From the NCBI RefSeq assembly GCF_910592395.1, contig NC_088309.1, positions 4,528,501 to 4,592,500 on the forward strand: 64,000 nt of DNA, given 5' to 3'. Position 1 is the stretch's first letter; every line of letters starts with the position of its first letter. Shown here in pieces: positions 28,701-40,700 of the stretch. The notes under the pieces were generated by a model, which had not been told where the DNA came from, did not search any database, and saw nothing but the letters and a program-made list of their open reading frames with translations. Position numbers and translations under genes: made by a program. This stretch comes from Lineus longissimus. Its lineage: Eukaryota; Nemertea; Pilidiophora; Heteronemertea; Lineidae.

Positions 28701-31012
28701 GAGAAGTGATAAGCTGCTGGAAGAATTGATTTTGGCCTTTCTAGATGTGTTGACGAAATATTATGCTCCAAACTTTTTCTTCTATGTCATTAAAATGTAG
28801 TAATTGGAATCACATACCAAGTTGACAAAGCTAAATTTTGATTTCCGTTTGCTATCTCTCTGTCCTGTCTATGCACCAGAATAATATTGGTTTTTATTAA
28901 AGGACTTATTGATTGTTTCATTTCAGATGCATGCTGAACTGAAGTACAATGAAGAGTTCAAACGCTATGTTGTGATTGACCATGCCAGTCAGAATGGCAC
29001 GTTTGTGAATGGTGATCGTGTCTGTGAGGTAAGTAGCAGCCTTGCCAAACAAACAGATTCCTGCCACAAATTTCACTTTCTAAGTCTTGTTCATCTGGCA
29101 ATCTAGCCATCTACATCTGCCAACATGCAAAACATGTGCAGCTTCTCTGTGTCGACTACATGTATAATGTAATGTTATGTAATGTATGACACATTGAATT
29201 TCATATTATCTATCCTACAATACATGTACATTGAACCAACTTTTGATTTACTACTGTGCATCATACTCTCAGATTGACAAGCCTTCAGCAAGCACACAGT
29301 GTCATCCCATGATTTGTAATCACTTCTTTACACGTGTAAAGTTTGAATGAGACTGTACATGTAAAACTCATTTTTGCTTTCAGCCAAAGGTGATGGGTGA
29401 AGCAAAGACATTGTTTCATGGTGATGAGTTGAGGGTCGGAAGCACCACTCTTGAGCTCCACATCCACCCTGGGACTGACACATGTGAGGGCTGTGAGCCT
29501 GGCCTGGTCCTAGCACAGATAAAACAGGAAGAAAAACATGCTGCTGCTGATGCAAAGGTTCTTGGTAAAGAAGAAAAAGAATTACTTCGGCGAAAACAGC
29601 TAAAAAATATTAAGAGAAAGTTTGGCCTTGAAGTAAGTACTTTTTAGTAATCAGTTTATTGATCAGTCAATAAAATTAGGTTGCAAATTGCAAGCAATAT
29701 CTTAAAATTCATATTGACCCCAGGTAGTTGTACTTTCAAGAAAGAAATACATATACTTGAGAAACTGCTGTAGTGAATCTGGGCTCTCTGTGTGTTTGCT
29801 TATTGTTTATTGGTTGTTTGGCAGCTCTTTACATGTACAGCTGTACCTCTCTATTAAGGACACCCTAGAGAAAACTGCTGTCTCTACTTTGTAGAGGTGT
29901 CCTGATTACAGACGTGAAGTTGAATGGAAACGATCAGTGTCCCTGATAGAGGGAGTGTCCTGCTAAACAGAGGTATCCAGTAAGAGATGTTCTGCTGTAT
30001 GTCTGTCTGTGGTAGTTTGGTGGTGTACTCTCTTGGTTTGCAGGGCCAAATCCGAATCAAATCCTTTACTTTGTGTTTCAGAACTTAAGCTATGTGGATG
30101 ACATGTCTGCAATTAACAACCCGAAATACCAAGACAAGGCAACAGAGAGGAGAAGGACAAAAGGCAGTGATAATCCGTATCAGAAGGATGATGCACCAGC
30201 TTCAGTGGACAGGTAGGAATTCAGTTTCGTACGACTAGAAAGAAGTACATGTACATGTACATACATTTAGTTTTATACATGAAGATGCACACCAGGTTTT
30301 GGGGCCTATCGAGGGAATTTGAAGACCCTCGAATGTAAAAATTCATATTAACGTTGTTGTCCTTTTCATTGCAGAGCTATATCACATGAGAACAAAGGTC
30401 ACAAACTGCTCCAGAAGATGGGTTGGTCAGAAGGAGAGAGTCTGGGAAAATCCAAACAAAAAGGACTCAAGGAACCCGTGAGTGCAGTACATGTAGTTTA
30501 GTGTGTTGTCAGTGGATGGAGACACTTGAGTTTTGGCACCTATGAAAATGGTTTTGGCTCACGTTGACAGATTTCGAATTTCAGACATGGTATCAAATAA
30601 GAAAATGACGTGAAGTATGGCCATGGCTTGTTCTAATTATCATCCTAACAATATTTGTTTTTGCCTTCAGATAAAAGTCAACATCCGAAGCACTCCCCAA
30701 GCTGGCCTTGGCTCGGGATTGAATATTGCAACATCCCTCGATAATGTGCATGATGTTAAAAAGAGGGAGCTTTGGTCGAAGATGCAACAGAGGTACACCA
30801 AAGTTGAAGGCCAGAAAGAACCAGCACCAGTATCTGATCATGGGGGTTGGGTCAGTGGTGGAGTTGTTATGGACGCTTCTCTAGATGATTCACAAACAGA
30901 GACAACTGCACAACCGGAGGACGTTAGTGGTGATGTTGATAAGGATTTAGGGGTTCAAGCAGGAACTTCTGGTGTTCTAGAAATCCAAGAAACAGACATC
31001 CTTTATTTGTGA
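25754..31012 (+). CDS. AGGF1: Angiogenic factor with G-patch and FHA domains 1
   Basis: Eleven exons: 25754-26119, 26305-26433, 26573-26815, 27341-28067, 28493-28653, 28927-29028, 29384-29632, 30082-30212, 30375-30477 and 30671-31012 carry a consistent frame (ten used here; a possible extra one at 27214-27283 breaks it), giving about 850 residues against about 714 in human. Domain order: N-terminal coiled coil (1-85), OCRE tyrosine repeats (about 143-195), a very Lys/Arg/Glu-rich insert, an acidic Ser stretch ending EEGEISD, an FHA domain (about 505-600, with GREKDLGHTI, HAEL and SQNGTFVNG), the linker HIHPGTDTCEGCEPG, and a G-patch (about 708-752, KLLQKMGWSEGESLGK...AGLGSG). OCRE and G-patch domains are typical of splicing factors; vertebrate AGGF1 is also reported as an angiogenic factor. 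The lysine-rich insert should act as a nuclear localisation signal. The ATG at 25754 sits in a favourable AAAATGTC context. Confidence 0.95.
29843..30001. repeat. Degenerate interspersed repeat with GGACACC/GGTGTCC units
   Basis: Lies in an AGGF1 intron. It contains CTCTATTAAGGACACC followed by inverted or related units GAGGTGTCCTGATTACAG, GGAGTGTCCTGCTAAACAG and GAGGTATCCAGTAAGAG. It looks like a short non-autonomous element made of repeated palindromic words. Ends uncertain. Confidence 0.5.
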
Positions 31013-34000
31013 TTTGTGTAAGAACAGATGTATGTTACACATGAAGGAATACACTAGCGTCATTGTTTTTGAGGAAGGTTCTTTTTATTTTTGATAAACA
31101 GACTTGAAACAAGCTCAGAAGGATTAAAACAAGCTCAAGAGATCCTTAATGCCACTGAGTTTACTCTTGAAGGCTGTGTGCGGATCTGTGCATTTATTGT
31201 TGGGGAAAGTGGTCACCGATGGTTGTTGAGGGCAGAGATGGGGATCCAGAGGGTGATTGTGCCACATATTGGGTTGACCACAGTTGAGATTGAAGGGGCC
31301 AGGGCACTTACTGCCCAAGGAACTACTAAAGTCGAACGCTTGCATCTAAACTGTTGTTTATGTTGTAAGTTAAATGGAATTAAAACTAATTTTGATATTA
31401 TGATAATTCATTGGTCTTGAAGTTAATTGCGATGTAGCTAGACTGCTATTAGGATTGGGGGGGGGGGGGGGCATCACCTTGTGGAAACAGACTTCTTGAT
31501 TGTGGCTTTGTCCTCATGGGTGGTCTTTATGAACGGTGACAAAAACTCTTCCAAATTGAGTGATATTGCTGCCCCAGGACTAACATATAGTGTTGATTGA
31601 TTACTTGAGTGTGACTTAGTCCTAGAGGTTGGTCATTTGGCAGACACTATGTCTGCAATCCAGTAATAGGCACATCCATAAATCAGGTAGAAGGATTAAA
31701 TCAACACAATATCTACAACAACGATCGGAAATTTATTGTCCATCAACATTTATTTACACTAACAGGTCAAATTAATTTCCTCGGTTATTAATTAAGGTTG
31801 TGACCATATCAACATCCTATGACAATTGAAATAACCATCGATACACATTAGAATGGTCGTCGGTAAGACGAGGAGATGGCGCATGATGGCCATGATCCAG
31901 TTAATCACACCAACAACAATACAAACAAAATACAAAACATAATACAAAAATACAATGATCTCTGTACATCAATATATACAAACGTCATTATGACGTCACT
32001 AAATGCAGTGTTGCAATGTCTTTTTCTAATTTGTTTACGGTAAAATCGGTCAGAAGCAAATACAGCATTTGCATTGGCAGCACATTGCTTCGACTGTTTG
32101 CAGCCCGGTTTCACTCAGAAAACACAGCAATTGAACGAAATGTTTTCTGTTTAATCATTTCTTTGACACTTAAAACTTGATTAGTAAGCATCGAAAACAC
32201 TGTCTCAAGCCAAGCACGAGTTAATGGGCGGACCTTGCACGAAATTACGGGTTATACGATTGAAAATCATAGAACGATTCTTTAGGTTTGACGACTGCTG
32301 ACTGATTTTCCAGTAAACACATTATTTGAAGAACCGTTTGCATGCAAGTGTTCGTTATTCTTCAATCAACCAAGGAGGAAAACGCCTGAATCACGGGGAA
32401 CCCCATCAGAAGAGTACAGGAGACTTCCAGAAGGCAAATCTAAAGACACGCGGTCAGAATGTACCGTCAGTACATCGTTTAGACTTGTTTGTTTGACCCG
32501 TGTTTTCCACAGTTATTGTTCATTTTCTGAGATCATTGGGTACTAGGCAGCACAATAGTCATGATATTAATGGGCCATCAACCCTGCCAATTCACACAAT
32601 CCATATTTACTTTATTTACCACCGATATTTATCACATGTAGACGCAGCCCCAACTCACGATCATTGACAGTAATTAACCTGCGCCATGTATATTGAAAGC
32701 AGTTTATACCAAAAGACCCCGATTTCGTCTATTTACTGTTTATGGGTACCAGACAGTTTCCCGGACAGTTTATTAGGAAGTATGTATGCCAGATCTCCCC
32801 ATACAAGGTCATCGAACTGTCCCAGACGGGGACGAAAAGTACCCAGACTACCAATTCGCCGCAATAACCGTTCAAGTAAATCTTATTTATCATTCAATTT
32901 AAACAATGTTTGCTTTCGCGAAGAGATTTATTGATGAGAGGAACCTTGACGGCTTGAGATGCAGACTCTCGTATATCATTTTCATTTGGTAAAAAGTGTC
33001 AGGGGGAATTTCGTGAACTGTTTACTTTGGCAAGTTTGATATTTAAGTGGCATTTACCCAGACCACCTCAGAATCTCACAGGAAATGTGTCCTTGACCCT
33101 ATTCTTAAGTGATATTTATTAAGAAAGAAACGTAATCAAACTCTTTTGCTCCCAATTGAGATTCACGTGACGTACGAGAAGTTAACATGGCAGTGCAACG
33201 CTGTACAAAATAAATATTCATAGTCATTTGGTGAAAACAATAGGCAATGGCAAAAACAGTCTTTATGCATTTCACTGACCCACTGTCCGTCCTAAGTAGG
33301 TACATCGCCTGTGAGATCGAAATTGAGTGCATGCAATGTATATATACCTTTACTCATCTCATGAACACATGTTTTCTTTACGAACGCTATCCAAAATGAA
33401 ATACATACATGTTTACATGAGGAAATCCACATGTATTTATGTCAATCTCAAACACTTATTTTGTTCTTGGCTTTTGCAGAAAAAAAAGAAGTTACATCGA
33501 ACCGCAAACGTCGATGTGTTTATAGTGGATTTCACACTGTTTTTTCCATAAAGTTTATAACACATTTGGTACGTTGGCAGTTTGTCCCTTTGAGAACACT
33601 TAAGAAATCAAAATATAAGAGAATATAAGTACATGCGTCAGTGGCCTGCCGTCGTCGCTATCGGGTCGCCGATAAGAGCGCCCATCACCCTCAAATTGGG
33701 CCTTCATTGGTTTCGGTTGAAAGTATTTCTAGGATTTGGTTCTCGAAGCCTGCCATCTATGCTAATTTACAAAGTCATCTATACCAATCTATAATTTAAT
33801 CACATAAATATTTTTCCTATTTTATAACTTACTACTTCTATTATGTACACATTTACCATAAAAAGCATACATCCAGATTGTCGACATTGAGGTTAGGATC
33901 CGCCAGCAAATATGATAAAACTGATCTTTTCTTTCACGTGGCAGAGCCGTTGTTGAAAGTACATGTACTTGCGAACAGCCTGGGACCAGATACACGCTGG

Positions 34001-34357
34001 GTTATCATGCACGTGAATGTCTGCAGCTTCCGTATTGCGTTTTTGTGCACAATTTTCTTCCCTTTCTCCCGAGAGATGACTAAGGTGAATGAATAGAAAC
34101 AGTTTTGATCACTTTGTTAGCGGATAAACTACGTTCAAAGTGAAATGCATTTAGGTTGACGCATGATCAGAAGGACCAAGCAACACACGTTTCAGTACTG
34201 AAATAACAGTGTTCGAGGCGTTGTCATTTCACTGAGTCAGTTAAGTCGCTTCTTCACTTGTGCCTATAAAGTTGCTTGGTATTGTTAACGAACCCCAGTT
34301 CATTTGCCTACCCTGTCTTACACACAAAGTGAAATAAATGCAATGCATTGGCCAGTC
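31013..34357. other. Intergenic DNA between AGGF1 and follistatin
   Basis: Convergent 3' flanks. A possible AGGF1 polyadenylation signal ATTAAA is at 31379-31384. A run of about 15 G lies at 31458-31472. Open frames at 31091-31420 and 32686-32934 have no recognisable content. No RNA gene or large transposon was seen. Confidence 0.5.
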
Positions 34358-34363
34358 TTTATT
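34358..34363 (-). terminator. Candidate follistatin polyadenylation signal
   Basis: TTTATT on the plus strand, i.e. AATAAA on the minus strand, 400 bases past the follistatin stop codon. Confidence 0.45.
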
Positions 34364-34762
34364 CACCCTGTACACCAAAAGGCCCGGCTTTTAGAAGAGA
34401 CCTCAAATAATATCACTGTCCACCTGCGAGTGCTGACACTCACTAGAAGTCCAACATCATAAATAAAAGCCTGGCCATTTTCGTTTAGTCCAACAAGCAC
34501 CACACTTACAGCAGCAGCAAGCAACTAACACTGCAAGTCATTGAAAAAGGTATGCGGAGTGCTCAGTCCGAATCAGGCGGCATCGTTACAAATCGACCGT
34601 AGACGCGCCAGGGAGGGATTTTGTTAGTCCTGCAGTGTGGCTTCACGGGGACTTCCCCAACGGACGGCCTGGGCCGCAGATCAATGTGCCCATCTGTACG
34701 ACCCGGTCCTACCAAGGCTATAGCTCATCCATCCACTCCAGATTCGGAAGACCCTTGATCCT

Positions 34763-37700
34763 TTATCTCAAGGCGAAGTAATACGATTCGTCGTCCTCAT
34801 CGGAGTGAATATCATCGTAGACGGGTTGGAACTCGGCGGCCGCTTCATTCGCTGTAAAGTGAGGGACAAAAGCTATAAAACACGCTGTACATGTTCGAGA
34901 GACTGGGGTTGTGTCCTCGGAAATATCCTAGTGAGATAAAACGTGGGACAATAAAACTATACGACGGTAATTTCCAATACACCGTTTTTAACATACAGCT
35001 TACGACGGATTTCCCTCAAGGACAGTATGTGTACATTACCCTCCCTTTCTTTGTAAGGGATCGTCGACATTTTGACTCAGACTTGGACTTATAATCCGGT
35101 CAGCATTGAACATTTGACAGTCACTGATGAACTTTCACGATGAACTTGCAAAAGAGGGAATTTCCCACAAATCTTTGTTTGATTTATACCCCGGTATTTA
35201 AACTGCAATTATTTGCATTTTGATACGATTGAACGCGAGTTCTATACGTGGGAGGCTTGCACCTCTTTATGGTCACTGATTAAACATTATTGTTTCGGAA
35301 ATTATGCCACATGAGTGCAGTGTCATAACTTATCTCTTAATACAAGATGCAGCAGACGATAGGAAGTGGGAAGGTCACTATGACAACAAGGATGACCTAA
35401 GTGGCCGAACGTTTCCAAAACCGGAAATCAATCGGTTCCAGGCCACTTATCTGCCCTAATGTTTGCATTTGGCAAGTATGACCCCGAGGCTTTGACACTG
35501 TTTGGTTCTCAGTATACGCACCCCAACCCCCTCCCCCTCCCCCTCCCCGGGGGCGTTTAATGTGGGGGAAGTACCATGAGGTGCTCACCCACGATCAATT
35601 CGACTTCATCGGCCGGAGTCGAAATCGGTCGGAAAACATTCCTAACCGCTGTGGACTGCACATTCTAAACTCGTGTTCAACAGCTTACTTTTCATGAGGG
35701 CCAACTTGTTCAATCGCCGTTACAGACAACAGCCAACGTCAGCTTAAGCGTTATCTTTTTCAGTAACTTTTCATTGTACAATGGTAGCATTACGAGTTAA
35801 CACCATCATTACTGCCAACGCCGATTGAGAAACCACGCCGCCCAATGCTGTAATCGGTTGCGACAAAGATCGAATCGGACAATATCAGTTTACGTACAAT
35901 GACTCTCATTAATTCAGGTTGGATAACTTGGTCGCCGTCTGTATCTCCCTTTGGGCAAGTGACAACGACCTTACACAATATCTATATACATGTGTCTCTG
36001 TTAATTAACAATCTTATCTGCTAGGAAGAAGAGATCAGCCTGGGTCCAAAGGGACTATATCGCGAAAGCTAATGGGCCCCTCGACATTTGGTTTCAGGAG
36101 AAACACCATTACTGTAATGATAAGGGTCTGCCGCAAAATGGTATTGAATTAGAACTTACATCCACATGATCCTCCTTTTTTTGTTTCTATGACAATGCCC
36201 TGTGCACACGAGGCTATCTTCATCTCGCACCAGCTCTGATACGTAACGTCATCTGTACCACATATCGTCTTCGTCTCTAGGAATGGTGCGCAGTAATGCC
36301 GTGCGTTGCAGGAAGCACAATGCGGCTGTCCCGTCTGTGTGTCCGTCAAGCACACTCGATCAGGTGGGCATGTGATCGTTTCGCACGTCAAAGCAGCTAC
36401 AAGTATAAAGATGAAGAAAATACTCTTTATTACAAGTTTGAGGACTCATGGTACTGCAATGTCAACATTTCAGCGAGTTTCTGTGACTATGACAAAGGGT
36501 ATACATGTATATGACAAAGTAAAGCGATTATCAATACTCATATCTTCCGAAGACGTCATATTTATGGCAGCCAATCGAAAGCCAGCTATCAATTCTTGCC
36601 AAATATTACCCGGAAAAACTATTAACACCGCTCAGCGCGCCAGTCACCCATTACTGTACGTTTCGTATAACGGTAAATAACAACGCCGCATGCTTTATAA
36701 ACCGCAACTGATATTTTTCGAAGTTATATAGGGGTCAAAATGGCAGTAGATTATTTACTTATGGAAGTGACTATTTGGCAAGCCCGGCTCACCAAACAGC
36801 GCCTTTTTTCTGCCCTAGATGGAGAGCCGAACTCATGCATATTATCATTCGTGGCAACACGGTCAGCAACACTGGAGTTACAGTGAAACGCCTTTAGAAA
36901 TGCACACTAATGCATTTAACATGCTTATCAGTTAAATCACGTTTATGACTTTTTTTGTAAATTCATACAGTCATGTACATGTACATGCTTCTTCATGGAT
37001 TATTGACCAAAACCCGAGTTTAGTAACAGAAATTGAATCGAGAGCGGGAAGTCGGCCATTGTTAAATATGCGCATATAAATTCGAATATGACGTCACCGC
37101 TCTCTGATTGGCCAACATGTTGTAACCTCTCCGGCTCGCCAAAGAGGGTGGTATTTTTGCCCTGTTTAGCAAGCCCGGCTTGCCGAACAGGGTGGCTTTT
37201 TAGTGCTGTTTGGCAAGCGGCTCTCCAAACAGGACAAAAAAAGATGCCTGTTCGGCGAGCGGCTTGCCAAATACACCCGGCCTTTACTTATACGATTGTT
37301 GGTACCACCCGCTGAGTTCGCACGCTAGGAATACTTGAGCATCTGTTAAGTGCGTGTTAACAGGTTACCGCCAAAGCCACAGTCGGAATACTTCAGAAGG
37401 AGAAATTTACTACCGATGGATCTTTTCCAATAGATCATCCAATAGATCATTACTATAATCAATTATACTAATGCCTTTGCTAGACGTTTTTACATCACCG
37501 GCGCAGACATGCCAGACTAAGATACCTTAAGATTTAATCACAGGGAAACTTCATAAGACTGAAACTGCTAGTGTATTGGCGGAAAGTCAAAATATTGTAC
37601 GATTTCGTAAGGATTTGCTTGGCAGCTGAGTATAAGTCGAGCGGGTACCCAGCATCCAACTCCCTTGATAGCGTAACTCTATTTCATTGTGGTTTTTTTC

Positions 37701-40700
37701 GATCCGATGCATGACAGTTTAAATGTACTGTATTGCAATTAATCTGATTTCAAGTACATGTAGTCTCATCTGACATCTTGGCCGATCCACCATTCCCCAA
37801 ACTAAAATGTTGATAGGATATTTCTTCACAATAAACTTAGTTAGTACAATAAGGTCAAAACTAAAATGTTGACAGGATATTTCTTCACAATAAACTTAGT
37901 TAGTACAATAAGGTCAACGATTTCCCAGACACTGGAGTAACATTGTCGGTGTTCACCACGGGGTGCTCCCACCTCGCCAGAGAACTCAATCTGATCACAT
38001 ACGGAAACGAGTTCGTGCTCGACTTATGGGGCCAATACATCAGACGCTCATCTCCTCAGACGCTTTCCAAGAAGTTTCAGTTGTAGGTGATCTAAGTTGA
38101 TCCATGTAAGTATACCTCGATGGCATTCAGTTCAGGGTGCAATTCTTCAAAGCAGCCGCTGCATCGATCAGATGAAGCCAATTCTGCGAGTGATGCGGGG
38201 GAACTGGTAAGGTTAACTGCGCGATGGGGCTAAAGTCTAGACGACGCGGAGACTGGCCTAACACATTCAGTGGAATGGGGTTAGAAATTAAGGTGATCGA
38301 CGATGCCCGCAAGACGCTGAAATCAACTTAAGAGATTGCGAGGCGGCAAGAGATCAGAGCTGATGAGAAATAGATCTTCTGCTGAAGGTTCAGCAGGTGC
38401 TGTTGTACTCTCGGCACTTGTGCTAGTGCTTCCTTTCGGTAGTCTTACTTACGAGACTAAATGACTCATAAAGAAAGTGCAAAAATACGTCTGCTAAATC
38501 AATACCCGATAAACCAAAAGGCGGAGGAAGAAGAAGGATTCTTTTGTGAAACTTTAAGTCAGAAAGCAACGTCTTGGGCCACACAGGTGGGATCACAACA
38601 GACTTCTTTCACAGCACCGACCACCAAATCATTTGTGGCAAAGACAAATTTGTCAAGATGATTTGCAATGCTTTAGTATGGATACTTACGTATACATGGT
38701 CCCTTGTACGCTATAGCTATACTCTTTCCTCGTAAACACATGGCAGCTCGAACCTTACACAGACTATCATAAGTATTTCCATCAGATCCACATATCTGCT
38801 GGTTGGGTTGCGCCGGTGGGCATTTTAACCGGCATGGGACACAATGTGGGGTGTGGTTCTGGTCCAATAAGCAGTGCCTCCCATTTAGACAGGTAACGCT
38901 TTCGCAGCTGGCTGTAAGATAATGTACGTTGATGATGAGTTGGAGTTCCACAGGGTGACGATCTTATCCCGAGTTTAAGCACAACTTAAATACTACATAT
39001 TCTTCCTCATAAGTGGACATGCTACAGACGGATTACAGCAAAAAGTGTCGACTACTTGCATGTAAATCAAAGGTTAATAACTCAAACGGATATTTCTTGA
39101 TTGGTCAGCAGATTCACATACAGGTGCTACATTGTCTAATTGCATCTTAATTTGACATTCTAGGGTATGGCACTCCTATTATATCGCGGGAAAAGAACTT
39201 CGACACGGGCATTTTCACTAGGACCAATGTATGGAGGGTCATTGCTGAGACAAAGGTAACTCTGAAATCAGATACTTACATCTGCATTTACCGTAATATT
39301 GCACTTCAACATGTCGAGCATGGCGGCAGTTGTATTTCCGTAACCGACAGAGATTCCTGTACGACTTGTTGTCAGATCCGCAAACTCGGCCCGTGTAGGA
39401 CATTTCATCTAGACTACAATCGGGGTTGCAGATACACCTGGGGGCCGATTGCCGCATTCGACACACCTTTCCTCTTGAACACCGCACATTCTCACAAGAA
39501 CCTAATGAAATAAATGAGCAGCCGGTTATTTAAAAAGATATACATGTTAAAAAAGGTGCGAAAATACAACAGAAATGTATATACATTGTAACATTGAACA
39601 AGAAAAAGTACAACCCTGAGTCAATGAGTGCACCTATTGCATTTGTTATAAAGAAAATGATAGTTCAAAAAAATTTGCATCTCTGCCAAACTTGCAGAAG
39701 AGTCAAGAATAAGACATCTTCAAACACATCAGTATCTGTACATATGATATTGACCATAAAAAACAACAACATTATCCTTAGATGGCTTCAGCCAATCTTT
39801 AGAACAAGCATCTCTATGCGAAAGCTATCAGATCCTTACTTGTGCAACTTTTGCAATTTGGAACGCCTGTTCCTATAGCTTGATGGAAGAAGATGGTGCC
39901 AGCATCATATGTTTCATCTGTCCATGCTTTCATACTCGGTCCATTGGCCGTCGCTTGACAGCATTGCTCGCGAGATAACGTTGAACTCACGAGACTTTCA
40001 CAGTTCCCGTGTCTATTGACTGCCACCCAACACTGTCCGGCTAGAAACAAGAAGCACCCCGTCAGAACAATCTACTTTTATCGTGTCGATCTTACGAATA
40101 ACACATTTTTTGTTGCTTTTAGTGATATCACTTTTATGCTGACTCGAACCCATTGCTATATCTCACCATCTGAACATCTCAATATTGCTGAAGGTCACAT
40201 CATCCGGGAGCTGTACAACAAGTTCATCTCACAGATCGATTTCACTGATGACTTTTCGCGGTGTTTTTCGGCTTTGTGAGGTTGTTTTGCGGCAATTTGC
40301 GGTGCTTTGAGTGGTCTGACGGCCACAGGATTCCGAGAAAACCAGACAAATCGTCGTCACTGATAAGCGTCGTTGAGAGGACAATACGTAGAACAACGCC
40401 CACGCAGAAAGCCCCATGCATGTGCTACTGAAGCCAGTCAAGCTGGTGATGACAATTAAACAACCATCAAATGGTATTATGTGTATATGGGTGTTGATTT
40501 ATGAACTTTTAGGCATTATGCAGATTTTGCTAACCTTTTATATGAAGAGCTACGAAAGTCGAAGTGAGAAGTATGTAATGTTTTCATCGAGGTTTTTTTT
40601 TTTGATAATCACGCCGAATATCCTTCAGCTATAATAGATGATTTACGAGTGTGGCTTAAATGAATTAGAACATGTCTTATGACACGACTGCCATTCGTAC

